Part shown: positions 12,501 through 24,830 of the stretch, piece after piece
How positions within the stretch are numbered: the stretch's first letter is position 1
Layout: the number at the start of each line of letters is the position of its first letter
NCBI GenBank assembly: GCA_965153455.1
Contig: OZ234503.1
Location: 12,343,118-12,407,117, forward strand
Length of the DNA: 64,000 bases
Source: Sphagnum compactum
Taxonomy: Eukaryota > Bryophyta > Sphagnopsida > Sphagnales
Direction of reading: 5' to 3'
The notes under the pieces: model-generated
Told to the model about the DNA's origin: nothing
What the model saw: the letters and a program-made list of their open reading frames with translations, nothing else
The model's database searches: none
Translations under genes and position numbers: made by a program

Positions 12501-13980
12501 TTCAATTCTAGAAATAATAATTGCTATTAGAAAATAAATTCTTACACAAATTATTCATTTAAAAAATAAAATTAAATGAATTATTTTATTAAATTTATTA
12601 TTGTTAAAAAATCTATCAGTAAAGTAAATGTTTTTTTCCACTGGTAATTAATAACTATGAATACAATAATCTGTTAAACATATATTAATATTTTTCATTA
12701 TGTAATATTACTATAAAATATTTATCATAGATAAGTAATTACAGAATGTTTTTATTAAAAAAATTACTGTATAATAATTCCTGCAATTATAATCATTACA
12801 ATAATTACATTATAAATTTTCCAAAATTTTAATTCAGATTTAAAGTTATAAATTATAGATTTTGAATAATTATGTTCAATTGGAAAATAATTATGATATA
12901 ATTATAATTAATATTTATCTGAAATAATCATAATGATTTTAAAGTAATGTAACATTAATTAAAGTAATTTTTTTATTTTACTATAAGAATATAAATTATA
13001 TAATATAAAAAGTTATGTTGTAACAATAATTATTTAGTAACTTACAATTAATAATATAATCATTTATAATTATTTATAAAAGCGATATATTATGAACAAA
13101 TTGTTACAAGAAATACATATTTTAGTTTATCATACTAAAATCCATGTAGTTATGGTCATAACATTAATAATTTTAACTAAATTATGATTATTCTAAAAAC
13201 TTAAATATTTTATGTTTTATATTTTATATTTTATTCATAATAATAATAAATTAATTATTCAAGTATTGTAATTATAAATTACAAATAAATTATAATAATT
13301 ATAATAATTTCATGTCACTAGATTATAATAATTATTAATATAAAATTTTATGTTTTTATATTAACAATTGATTCGAAATAAGTAAATAATGAGTAATACA
13401 TACAATTGTTTTAGTGTATCTTTGTTTTTAAATACAGTAATTACAGCAACTTTGCTCATTATTTTAAGATTAATATAAAATTCTGAAATAAAAATCTTAA
13501 CTATAGGACATAACTTCTCAATTACGATGCAATTTTTTATTTATTAGTAAAACATAAGTGTTGTAAATACAATAATTATTTTTTATGATTGGCGACTATC
13601 ATTTTAACTAATGTGAACATTTATGTTGTAATATTATTTATTCATTTTATATAAGCAGTAATAAATAATAAGTAAAATTGTTTTTTATTATTATTGAAAA
13701 TTTAGTAAATTTATTTTAAAAATTTAAGCTGTAATAAAAATTATATATTGTAAGTATAAAAATTAAATTAATTCATTTAATTATAGTTGCAATATTTTTT
13801 AAAAATTAAAATTAAAATAATGAATAATTAAGCTGAATTATAAATTATGTGTTTATTATAATAAATTTATAAATAAATATATTATTATTATTTTAGAATA
13901 ATTATATATGAATTACAATTAAAAAATACTATGAATATTAAGTTTAATCATAAGTCAAATTATTATTATAATTGATGTAT
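12500..13980. other. Extremely AT-rich non-coding block
   Basis: About 1.5 kb made almost entirely of A and T, with repeated AATAATTAT-type words and no open frame of note. It ends where a CACTA-type subterminal region begins, so it may be the inside of a non-autonomous CACTA element, but I could not find a matching left terminus. Confidence 0.6.
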
Positions 13981-13989
13981 ATAAACATA

Positions 13990-14244
13990 TGTTGATTATG
14001 ACTAAACATTAGTTCGTTTGCGACTAATAGGATTTTAAATGGTTATTCTTGGACGATAAATCCAACCGATATATAGATGTAAACCAATTAGTTGTAGACT
14101 AGTCGCAAGTTAGTCATAGGTGATTCGGTTGATGTTAGCATGATGTCACACGAGTCGCAATAGGCAAAAAGTTAGTTGCAAAAATCAAATAGTCGCAAGT
14201 AGTTGTAAATGCATTGGTCACATATTGATTTTTTTCTTCTAGTG
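13990..14244 (+). mobile_element. Right terminus of a CACTA-type element
   Basis: The block ends TTCTTCTAGTG at 14244, the reverse complement of CACTAGAAGAA, and carries clustered subterminal motifs of the type TAGTYGCAA (AGTCGCAA, TTAGTTGCAAA). These are family features of CACTA (En/Spm) elements. The MITE at 41384-41539 has the same CACTAGAAG end and TTGCAACTA motifs. Transposase-coding sequence of a second element begins directly to the right, so this looks like a nested insertion. Confidence 0.55.
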
Positions 14245-16265
14245 ATCTTACCTCAACCAAATGCATTGCCAAGGTCAAAATATGAGGCTTCAGGCACATT
14301 TAAAAAACTTGGCTTAGCTTACAAGGTCATTAATGCTTGTGTGAATGGTTGTATGTTATTTTGAGGTGCTCATGCTAATGTATATCAATGCCCAAGTGTG
14401 GGGAGCTCAGGTACAAGCAAATGGGGAGGTCAAATGTCCCTCGGAAGGTGTTTAGACATTTTCCCCTCACATCTCAATTAGAATGCATGTATAACACTTG
14501 AGCACAAGCATAGTTAATCATTCGGCATGCAAACAATCGAAGTCGAGATGGGTTGGTGTGTCATGCAACGGACTCCAAGCAATGGGAGTTCATAAATTAG
14601 AAATGGCCATCATTTGGAAATAAGCCAAGAAATGTGTGATTGGGGTTGTTCACTAATGGGTTTAATCCATTTGGGGAAAAATGTTTAACATGGTCTTTGT
14701 GGTTGGTGTTATTGGTGAACTATAACATCTCGCCTTGGTTAACAACTAAAAAACACTTCATGATGTTATCTTTGATCATACCTGGACCAACCGCTATCAC
14801 ATGTGAACAATTTGACATATTTATTGAACCATTAATGAAAGAATTCAAGATGTTGTGGGATGTTGGGGTCAATGTGTGAGACGCCAATCAATTCAATGGC
14901 ATGGGGCAATTCAATATGGAAACTATATTGATGTGGACCATGCATGACCTACCAGCGTATGGCATAGTAATTGGGTTAGTCACAAAGGGCTATCGAAGGT
15001 GCCCATGCTGTGGTGCAACCACAATGTTTAGAAGGTCACGTGCACTTCATAAAAGCATGTATTGTTCACAACATAAAAAGTGGTTGCCGATGGATCACAC
15101 TTTTTAGCAAAATGTAATTGCATTTGATGGTGAACAGGAACAAGGGAATCCACCAGCAAAACTGTCAATTGATGACATTTACATAGCAAACAACAATGGC
15201 AAGGGCAACTTGGCTTGAACGCAAACCTACCAGTTCTCACCCAACAAAAACATCTAGGGTCAAAAGATTGAACATCTTGTTCCAACTAGAGTATTAGAAG
15301 GTAGGTTAATACAATCATGACCTAAATCATAGGTTGCTTAGAATCTAGGACCAAATGCTCTACATAAAGGCATAGATACATGTATCAAGTGCTAGGAGAT
15401 ATCCTTCTATTAAAGGCATGAACCAGGTTATTAGTGGACCTTTAATGGTTTTGTACAAGCCCTAGTGGTCCTTTATTCCAAACCACCCGAATGGTGGTCC
15501 TTCCAAATGGTTTGTTAATAATGGTATTTAATGGAATGAAAAAAAGGTTGGTGAAGGTTGCCATGTATAGTGAGGATGTTAGTATCAAGTTGAATAGTGG
15601 TTGTAACATGGGTATAACCACCTAATTAGTGGACCTTTAGTGGTTTTATAGTAGCCCTAGTGGTCATTTTGTTTCAACTGACCTGGCGGTGGTCCTTGGG
15701 TGGTTTGGTTATCATGGTAGGGTTGCCAAATGAAGTGTGGTGTTATTGGGTCATGCACATTAATATATGACCTTGTCTTGAATAAATGGGGAGGATTATA
15801 ATTACATTTGACCTTTAATGCACATGTGTGTTAGGGGTGGTATGGTGGATGTGATTAATGAAACAATTATGGTGAGTTTTATTCATTTTTTGTATAATGT
15901 ATGGACATATGTACTTGACCAATGTAGGAACTCCCTATCCGCAACACATTGGATGTGATGCACATTGAGTGCAATGCCTTTAATAATATCTTGAAGCATT
16001 TGTTTGGTGAACGGGACACAGTGGAAGTACGCAAGGATATGGAGGAGGTGGGAGTGAAACCACACTTATGGCTCCAGCATGTCAGGGGTGAACATTATGT
16101 GAAACCTCATGACCCATGTGTGTTGACCCCACATGAAAAACAACAACTTCTAGATTTTATGTCAAACCATTCTTTGTTGGTTTTTCTCCAAACCACTCTT
16201 CATGGGACTGTTTATTTCCTCCTCAAATTTCTTTGCAAGCAATGTATGTTTTACATCCACATGTT
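14245..16265 (+). pseudogene. Decayed CACTA (En/Spm) transposase, Tnp2/transposase_21 type
   Basis: Translated pieces in order match the plant CACTA transposase family. They are a cysteine segment (YQCPSCGELRYK, 14380-14430), KVFRHFPLTSQL, then NGFNPFG..WLVLLVNYNISPW and LIIPGP (14650-14800), then ILMWTMHDLPAYG..CPCCGA and LPMDHTF (14925-15105), and MHIECNAFNNILKHLFGE and HVRGEHYVKPHD..VLTPHEKQQLL (15950-16160). The pieces are split by stops and frameshifts, for example TGA after CMLF and TAG after LPMDHTF. The 15300-15900 gap is non-coding and probably a former intron. In a live element this nuclear protein would bind element ends and catalyse cut-and-paste transposition; this copy cannot. 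Confidence 0.8.
15428..15705. repeat. Internal direct repeat of about 75 bp
   Basis: ATTAGTGGACCTTTAATGG at about 15430 and ATTAGTGGACCTTTAGTGG at about 15632 begin two similar segments that run through AGCCCTAGTGGTC to GGTGGTCCTT. They lie in the non-coding gap of the dead CACTA transposase. Confidence 0.6.
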
Positions 16266-16269
16266 TTTT

Positions 16270-17048
16270 TAGGCAATTATCCCATTAGATTTAAATGTGA
16301 TATATATTTTAAAATTTTGGTTCTTGCAGTAAAAAAGACATACTATTTGTGACATAACATGTAGTGCATCACTTTGAAATACCTTGCCACCTACTTGTGT
16401 ATAGTCATTGATAACATAAAAGGCCCAACATAGTGCATTTTTGCCATAAGGTTTCCAAAACAATCTCTGAGCATGTAAAACATGAAATCTTTGATTCACA
16501 TTCTCCTAATCACTTTTTGGAGCTATATTCAATTGGGTTTGCAAGCTTTCGTTTTCTTGTGATGTTTCAAAAAAAGGTTCCTCTTCCAAAGAAACATCAT
16601 TTTGGAATATTTCACAAAACTTTATTTCAATTCTTATAACATTCTCATTTTAGTTGGAATGGGCCATTACTTTATTAGTATTTAATTCATACAACAAAAA
16701 AGAATTATAAAGAAAGTTACAATTATGAGACTTGAAAAGTAGGTAAGGAACAAGATTTAGCGTTTGGTGTTGAAAACTCATTTATAAGAATTTACAAATC
16801 AAAAAGTTCATTTTTAAACATAGTTGAAATGAAAAATGTATAATAAGTCGTCTTTTCAAAAAAAATAAAATTTTGCACCATCCAACCACAAAAATAAAAC
16901 TTTTAGGGTTTTAAGGTTAGGGTTTGATTTGAATGGACAATACCAAAATAAGCTAACTTTAGCCTTAACCTTAAAAAGTAAACAAAGACAAAAGGACATA
17001 AGATTTTTTCCTTTTATAAGATAGATATTTATTATAATTTTGTTGATA
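16270..17048. other. Intergenic, no gene seen
   Basis: AT-rich sequence between the CACTA remnant and a MITE. Short open frames on both strands (75 codons or less) have no recognisable features. Confidence 0.4.
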
Positions 17049-17638
17049 GGTGAAAGCACATTACAGTGGTATATTTTGAGCAAAAAATATATTCGTTTTG
17101 TAGTACATTTTGTATTATGTTGGGGGCAAATATTTTCATTTCATTTTTCGTTTTGAGAAACATTAAAAATGGATTTTTGACACAAATCTTCTAACGCAAT
17201 TCTTGTTATCTTTCAAATGACAGTGTTTTTTCAAAAAAAAATTATGTATTCACACACTTATGCTTGTTTGAATGAAAAACCTCATCTAGATGTGGACTTC
17301 ATATAGAATTGAAATGGGACAATAAATTCATATGTAATATATGATTGAGTATTTCATCAAATTTGTTAATCATTTGAATGATTTTTGAAATATATTTGCA
17401 CTTTGTAATATATCAGTACAATTAATTTTTTTCACTAATATATTTTTCAATAATTTAATATCAACTTCAAAGTGGGATTTTTTTTACAATCTTTTTCTTT
17501 GGGTTTTGAAATACCTTATTCCAAGTATTATTTACAAAAAAATGTTTCAATATTAACTTGGTAGAAGTTCAAAAACACGTAGTTTCAAAAGTAGTATTTC
17601 TGACAATAATTTTTCACCGTCGTAATGTGTTTTCACCC
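17049..17638. mobile_element. MITE, GGTGAAAGCACA family, copy 1
   Basis: The left end GGTGAAAGCACATTAC and the reverse complement of the right end, GGGTGAAAACACATTACG, form terminal inverted repeats about 590 bp apart. The interior is AT-rich and non-coding. The same ends occur at 18447-19060 and 43770-44280. The target-site duplication is not clear in this copy. Confidence 0.6.
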
Positions 17639-17817
17639 TAATCAAAATAAATAATTTTTTTTGAAAAAATAAAAGTTGATTCCAAGTTTACTTTAAAAAG
17701 AGTTTGGAAGCTTGACCTCCACCCCAAATTGGCCTTGGAATCTTGAACATGCAAAGAAAATAACAGGGGGGGAATATTAGTCTACAAAAATAATGCATTC
17801 AATGCATGCCAAAATGC

Positions 17818-18446
17818 AAGCAAGAGCCAAAAGTGAAAAGCCAAAGCTAGAGTAGAAAGGTACCTTGATATATGAAGCAAACAGTTGTATTTGAATCAAG
17901 AATCGAAGCTTGAACTAAAGTAGAACCAAGACTTAAAACAAGAGCTAGAAACAACTAAGGTTAGTAAAAAAATCAAGAGCAAGAAACGAAAGACAGAAAT
18001 GAAAAATAAGACACAAAAGTGAGAAATAAAAGCTAATCAAAGCCAAAAATGAAAAGCAAAAACAAAATTGAGAAGTGAGACACAAAAATGAAAAGCAATA
18101 GCCAAGTAAGAACCAGAAGCAATAAACAAAAGATAGCAGTGAAAACCGAAAGCCAATTGAAGGCCAAAAGTAAAAAGCAAAAAATAGAAGCATGAAGCAA
18201 AAGCCAACCAAGAACCATAAATGAAAAGCGAAAGACAAAAATGAAAAACAAAAAATTAAAAAAAAAATTAAAAAAAAGCAAAAAGTGAGAGCCAAGCAAG
18301 AATTAAAAACAAAAAACAAAAGTGAAAGTCGGATAGAGCTAGAAACAAGAAGTGAGATATAAAACTAAGAAACAAAATTTAAACAAGAACCAGAAGTGAA
18401 AAGTGAGAAACATAAGCGAAAAGTGAGAGCTAGGTAATAGCCATAA
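17818..18446. repeat. Purine-rich simple array, left part
   Basis: A degenerate array of short words such as AAGCCAAAA, GTGAGAA, AAAAGCAAAA and AACCAGAAG, almost free of T on this strand. It is cut by the MITE at 18447 and resumes at 19061. The long minus-strand frames here (for example 17945-18319, F/L-rich) are by-products of this composition. Confidence 0.7.
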
Positions 18447-19060
18447 GGGTGAAAGCACATTAGATAATTTTGGTGTCACGCTATAATTTTCACCGAGGGG
18501 GGGGGGGTGTTAAGTTATAGGCCTATACAACTTTGAAATTCTGATCAAATGCTGGGAAGGACTCATTTTTTAGAAGTAGGGTACAAATCAAAAACATTAT
18601 AAAAACAGAATGACAAGTAATGATATTATGAACTCAAAGTGGACATTCTAAATTAAGGCAATTGTGTTGTCACAATCCATAATTTGTGTTATGGACTAAA
18701 AAATGCATCATGAACTATACCAATAAATGCCTTTTTTTGGGTGGAATGGTATCATGAATGTAGATTTTGAATGGATTAATTCATTAAAAATGAATATTTG
18801 AAATTTTTATGAAATTTTATGAGTTAGTTGTTGAATTTAGTCCTTGAAATCCACACATTGATGAATTTTAAGTTACATTTCAAAATATATATAAAATGTA
18901 GGATTTTTGAGGGAGTCCTTTCTTGAAATCCACAAAATTTTAATTTTAGGGGAGAATGTTTGTGATTTTGAAATAATGACTCCATTTTTACATTATGAAA
19001 AGGACTAATTATGAACACCACATTCGTCATTTTTGGTCCATTGTAGTGTGCTTCCACCCA
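18447..19060. mobile_element. MITE, GGTGAAAGCACA family, copy 2
   Basis: The left end is GGGTGAAAGCACATTAG; the reverse complement of the right end is GGGTGGAAGCACACTAC. ATAA flanks both sides, a likely target-site duplication. The element interrupts the purine-rich array, which continues on the other side in the same style. A G-run of about a dozen bases lies at 18496-18508. No transposase is present. Confidence 0.7.
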
Positions 19061-19395
19061 TAAACAAAAAGTGAAAGATAGAAGTGAGAAATGAGAACTC
19101 GACAAGAGCTAAAAACAAAAAGTGAGATACAAAAACAAGAAGTGAAAGCCAAGTAATAGCCATAAATGAGAAACAAAAAACAGAAGTAAAAAACCAAAGC
19201 TAGGCAAAAACCAAAAACTAAAGCCAAGGATGAAAACCTAGACTTGTAAAATGAGAGTCGGAACAAAAGCAAGGCCTAAAAGCAAGATCACAAAACAAAA
19301 GTTGAATAAAAAACTAAAAGATCTAAAAACAAAACATAAAAGAGATCTAAAGCAATTGACACATAACATATAACGCATAAAGCAAAATCAAAAGA
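19061..19395. repeat. Purine-rich simple array, right part
   Basis: Continues the array interrupted by the MITE. AAGCCAAGTAATAGCCATAA here resembles the text just left of the insertion (GAGAGCTAGGTAATAGCCATAA region). Confidence 0.65.
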
Positions 19396-19777
19396 GCTTT
19401 CATTCACTAACATTTAATTTATACAGTTTAGGGTGTGACCTCAAGCAATGACTAAACCTTAATTTTAAAACTTAACCCTAATTCTTAATCGTCAACCCTA
19501 ACCCTAAACATCTACACCTAAAATTGGCTAGCTCTAAACCCTAAACCTAAACCTATAACCTATAACCTTAAAGTTGAAAACCGATCCAAAAGGTATTGAG
19601 AAATACCCTTCTTGATTTTCAACTTTTTTGACTTTTGAAAACCTTAAAGGTTCTAGGGACGGTTCTCACTGGGCTATGAACCACCAATCACGTTCTCAGT
19701 TTGATTTTCATCTGATCTAAGAACCGACGATTTTCAATTTGAAAACCTTACCAATTTTCAAGTTGCCCATGAGAATT

Positions 19778-20090
19778 GCTCAACACTAGTTAGGACCACA
19801 AGTTGAACCAATTTTTCAAAATTTCCCAAAATGAAGTTGGTGAGAAACTTAAACAAACTTGGTGTGGTTCACATGGTGGTTAAGATGTCCCACACACTTA
19901 CATTGGGGTTGACTGATTTTTCATTTACTTCATCCAACTCTATTGATGTGAAATATTCCCAAATGTCGACACAAGCAATTGTCGCTTGCATTGCAATTTG
20001 ATCATTGATCGCAATTTCCTCAAGCAACTCCTTGTCGCTATTGAAGGAACTCAAATCAAGATGTGTTAAAATAAACTCCATAGATGGCAA
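19778..20090 (-). pseudogene. Possible Harbinger-like transposase N-terminal fragment, copy a
   Basis: The minus strand reads MPSMEFILTHLDL, EELLEEIAINDQIAMQ and WDILTTM, then TGA where a Trp codon is expected, then TPSLFKFLTNFILGNFEKL. The acidic start and the TPSLF..TNF..F..L pattern recall the N-terminal region of plant PIF/Harbinger-type nucleases, but no catalytic part is present. The family call is from memory of the pattern and is weak. Confidence 0.3.
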
Positions 20091-20399
20091 GTGGAATGAA
20101 CCCTAAAAAAAAAAAAAACCCTAACCCTAAACAACTACACTTAAAATGGCTAGTTTTAAACCCTAAACCTAAACCTATAACCTATAACCTTAAAGTTGAA
20201 ATTGATCCGAAAAGGTATTGGGAGATACCCTTTTTGATTTTCAATTTTTTTGATTTTTGAAAACCTTAAACATTTTAGGGGTGGTTATCTCTAGGTTGTG
20301 AACCACCGGTTAGGTTCTTAGTTTGATTTTCATTTGATCTAAAAACCCACAATTTTCAGCTTGAAAATCTTGCGGATTTTCAAGCCGCCTGTGAGAATC

Positions 20400-20712
20400 C
20401 CCCAACATTGGTTAGGACCACAAGTTGAGCCAAATTTTCAAATTTTCCCAAAATGAAGTTGGTGAGAAACTTAAACAAACTTGGTGTGGTTCACATGGTC
20501 GTTAAGATGTCCCACACACTTATATCAAGGTTGACCAATTTTTCACTTTCTTCATCCAGCTCTACTGATGTGAAATGTTCCCAAATATTGACACAAGTAA
20601 TTGTCGCTTGCATTGCAATTTGATCATTTATCACAATTTCCTCAAGCAACTCCTAGTCACTATTGGAGGAGCTCGATCCAAGATGTGATAAAATGAACTC
20701 CATAAATGGCAA
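20400..20712 (-). pseudogene. Possible Harbinger-like fragment, copy b
   Basis: Second copy of the preceding fragment, made by the 622-bp tandem duplication. It has further stops (for example in the stretch matching NSDKELLEE), so it is more decayed. Confidence 0.25.
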
Positions 20713-20745
20713 GTGAAATGAACCCTAAAAAAGAAAAATGAAATC

Positions 20746-22195
20746 GGATTCCCCAAACCTTAAAAAAAAACATTCAAATCACTTGACACTCCCAAATGAA
20801 ATGGAAGACTTCAAAACTTTCAAGCGAAATGAGATTGAAAATAAAAAGGCAAAAATGGGATCCCTCCCACTTATTTAGCATCTAAGGAATTAAATGAAAA
20901 GCTCCCCTAACTCCATAAACCCTAAACTCTAAACCCTAGAACATGAACCCACACCCAATTATTATTTTTAAAAAAACTTCAAATAAATCCAAGTGTCCCC
21001 TACACCTCCAACAACCAAAAATAAATATTTAAAAACTTGAACCCACCCACTCTGAAAGAAAAACAAACCCTCCTCACAAAAGAAAAAGAGAAATCATGAT
21101 CCCCTAAACCCCTAGCCCGCCCATCCTTCAGGAAATGAAACCACCCAAATCCCCTCAAAATCCCAAAAAAAACCTCTCGCAACAACCTCCGCTCCCCCCT
21201 CCCCAATCCAAATGTTGAAATTGGCAACTTCTTGGACTGTCCACCTATTTTAAGCCAGTCAGAGGCACACGCACGTGGTCGACCCCTTCTCACCCCCTCT
21301 TTTTCAAAAACCGCCCACAGTTAGTCAGGGTGACCTTACGGACGACTGGAACTCAGGGCGAAAATTTTAATAGGGTGTGAGACACCCTATGAAACTCCCG
21401 GTGAATTTAGGGGTTTCTCTAATGTATGCCCAACTTTGGGGAAGACTTCAACTGGCCAATAAGTTTTCTTTGCCGACACACAATTCAGAGGTTCCAGCCA
21501 GTGTTTCTTTTTTCAAGTTCTAGGAATCTTATTACATTTTGGGGAACCACTAAAACCCATTAACTAAATATGGAGATTTCAAAAGAAAAAAAGCTAGCAA
21601 TCTGCCCAAATCCTCCCAAAAAATCTTAGTGATTTCATAACTTGCTTCTTCCTCAAGTGTGAGGATTTTTTAAGAAATTCTCCAAAATGTTCACTTGATC
21701 ATGTTGCTTGGGGCTTTTAATTTAATAGCAAAAATGGCTAATTTCGTCCACCAAAAAATCACTACTTCCAGCTCTAACAACCTCGATTATATCTCCTGAC
21801 ACAGGCTGTGAATAATCGAACAATGACCAAATACATCCATTCTGTAAAGGCTGAAAAGTTCAGCTCTAATGGGAAAATTTTCAAGTCTAAAACCTACACA
21901 TGCTCAAGTTTGGGGCCTACCACCAACATGGGGCATGTGCCATGACTTTATGGGAAATGAAATTATGAACAATGTTTCCCAGCAGCAGGTAATGAAAGGA
22001 GAAAAAGTTACACAAAGCAAAGAGTTGATATAATAATCTATACAAGAGTAGAGTTCTGACCAGTGTTTTTTTTCGGGCGAAATCTCGCCAACTGGCTGAC
22101 CAAACAAAAACAAGCCCAGTGCGACCTCTACAAAGGATTTTTTCTTGAAATTTTTTAAAAACATCGCCATATTTCTTAGAAATATATATAAAATT
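20746..22195. other. Intergenic, no gene seen
   Basis: A C-rich, A-rich stretch with short CCCTAAA-like words to about 21300, then AT-rich sequence. A minus-strand frame at 21000-21293 is R/G/F-rich without a recognisable domain. Nothing here supports a gene. Confidence 0.4.
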
Positions 22196-22418
22196 CGCCA
22201 GATTTAGACAGTGAGTTCGTGTAGCTGGCCAAGATTTATGCAGGATTCAGAAAAAACTCTACTGTCCGCCTAGGGCAGTCGCCATTTAATGCGAATTAAA
22301 GCTGGGGCCAGTGCACCTACCTGAGGAATTTGAAAAAAAAAACCCTGGTTCTGACTAAGGACTACTAACTGGCCTCACCTTTCTTTGCTGACACATGGTC
22401 GGCGCAGTCCATCAATGA
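22196..22418 (-). repeat. Dispersed repeat, inverted copy of 1899-2150
   Basis: The reverse complement matches 1899-2150. Its end falls within a few bases of the left boundary of the second TPR-kinase segment (22421), so it may mark a rearrangement junction. Confidence 0.7.
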
Positions 22419-22420
22419 CC

Positions 22421-24830
22421 TGTTGCCTCCATTATGTGAAAGCCCAAAAAATCAGTGACCACAGGAAGTTGCAGGTCTAGAACGTGGCCACTGTTAACCA
22501 GCACCCACCAGTGTACCATCAAGAATGGATGATATGTGATGAGGAAACAGCTTTCTGTTGGGTTCCAGTTCCCTAGCTAACCATGGTGGTTGGCTCACTT
22601 TCTTTATTAACTACCTACCAACTAGGTAGGTAGTAAAAACAGTCCCTACCTAATATGTATCATCTATCTACTTACATAGTAGTCCGCTACTTTTTAACCT
22701 ACCTGTCTATAGGTTAAACCTACTTCTTATTGACTGGGTTACCAAGATGAGACCAGGTAGTAACTCAGTTGAGGATCATCCACAACTGACTCATAACAGG
22801 CATCCAGTGGATGGTGCACTGGTGGGTGCTGGTGCAATTATGGCACACGGTATGCACCATCCTAGAAGTACCGCTTGTATCCTTTCTCTCAACCTTTAAT
22901 CATGACCACCTTCCAAGTTGTTCATCAGTCTGGCATAAATGCAAGGAATCCAATGGACTCATTCTACCTTGGCTCAGATTTGCATCCAAGAGCTTGCTAC
23001 AAATTTTTATCAAGCTCAGTTCCCTTGTTGGGCTTGTTGCAGAGCTTCTATTGCGCTTGTTGTAGAGCTTCTATTGCTGTCAATCTCCTCTCATACATGT
23101 ATAGGGTTTCGTGGCTCAATGCAACAACAAGAGTATTCATCATTCAATTGTCACATGCAATTCATTTCACATATTATCGTGTCTTTTATGTGAAACCTAG
23201 TATGTCTCAAACACCAAAACTTAGGTTCTATGTCTATGAAAGCATTAGTAGTGTCATGAATATTCGACCTAGCGTAACGATTGTATAATGATTCAAATTT
23301 GCACAAAGGCTCATCTATTCTTATTTTCTATTAACGAGGGTTAACTTGGTGTTTTTCTTGATTGCCACAGTGATCGCATGCATTTCATTGGGCTAGCAAC
23401 CAACACAAAAGGACAACAAAAACTATCAAGGTCATTCAAGTGTCACATCTTTTGCAATTTCCCAAAACTTGTAGGTATGTGCTTCACACACAAACATTTA
23501 TCATTTTGAACTCAATATGTTTTGCAACATTAAAATTAAGTGTGTGTTTTTCTTCAAAGGTGTGAAGGTTGTGATGAATGGAATTTGTTTCAAAGCTCAA
23601 GTAGCGAGTAATTAAACCATGAACACGATATTCCTAAGTTTCACATGGGGTTATACTAGAGAGTTTAATTTGAACAAAAGTGGGACTCGCATCATCTAGC
23701 TATTCCAAGTAGCTTTGCAACAATTAAAAGTCATGAATTTTGCATATATAGAGTACAACAATAATAATGTTTGCCAAAGAAAGAATTCCATTCAACAAAT
23801 GGATTAAAACAACAATAATGTTGGATAAGGTTTGTACATATGCATGTAATTATGCACATGATGGAGTTGTGCACCAATATTTTTGGCGATGATCAAGTTT
23901 GTCATTCAAATCACATTGAAATGAAAGATCAACATGAGAACTAATTAGATTAATGTATGTTTTAAATTATTGAACAATTTGCTCTTTGTAATTTATCATT
24001 TATCAATTTATGTTTAGACCAAATCAATTTTATACACATTAAAATGCTTGATAGGGGAATAGGAAGAGAAATTTTAGTGGGAGCACATGACACAAAATTA
24101 TTATCGATCAATTTTTTTGGCAAAAAATCAACAAAACATGACATTTTTTTCTACATATGGATTATTTTGTTGCAAATTAATTTTTTTGGAAATCGTTTGA
24201 CTAAAAATGATTTTTTTAAAAATTTAGGAAGGTGTCATTACATTTATGCCTATTGGTTACAATTTTAAGAATTTTTTGAAATAATATTGCTAGTTAAATC
24301 AAAATTTACCTAGGGATGTTTGCCACCCTAGTTCAATCAAGAAATTGAAAAAAAACATTGATTAAGATGCACATCATTTACCTACATTTATTGAATTGAA
24401 CATATTACATAATGTAATGAAATGTGTATTCTAGCAAACCACATTCTTTAAAGCAAGTGGAATAATCATCAATGATAGAAATTATGTATGCCAATCATTG
24501 TGCAAGTGACAATTACATTTCAAATATGTATGAAAGTACAAAGTGACATAGGCTTGGTGGAAATTTTCAAAAGAAATTCTCTTTGTCACAAATGTACTAT
24601 TTCATGTTGAAACTATTGACATTATATGATCTTTTTTTATTTATGTTCTTTCTTATTGTTGACAAATGGAAAGCTTATCAAGAAGCCGTGGAAGACTTTC
24701 ACAAGGCTAGTGCTCATGAACTAAATGATGAATTCATTTAAATAACACTCTTGAAAATCTCAAAAAGGTGTTGAAGTATTATTAATGAGCCTTTGTGGAT
24801 TAGGAAAAAATTTATATTTAATAAACCAAA
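22421..24830 (+). repeat. Segmental duplication, upstream part, copy 2
   Basis: Collinear with 2597-5133. It lacks the extra 175 bp of copy 1 and has about 30 bp near 24550-24590 that copy 1 lacks. Near 24655-24785 it keeps a better version of the decayed upstream TPR unit (YQEAVEDFHKASAHELND, then a stop). Likely promoter and 5' region of the second TPR-kinase gene. Confidence 0.7.
22611..22633. repeat. Perfect 9-bp hairpin, second copy
   Basis: CTACCTACC-AACTA-GGTAGGTAG, identical to 2785-2807. Confidence 0.6.

Larger units (their letters stand above)
19480..20745. repeat. 622-bp direct tandem duplication with telomere-like motifs
   Basis: Two copies lie head to tail, 19501-20123 and 20124-20745, offset by 622-623 bp. 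Each begins with CCCTAAACA..CTACAC, AAACCCTAAACC and CTATAACCTATAACC. CCCTAA motifs are scattered rather than in a pure array, so this is an interstitial telomere-like sequence, not a telomere. The copies have diverged by substitutions and small indels. Confidence 0.8.
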
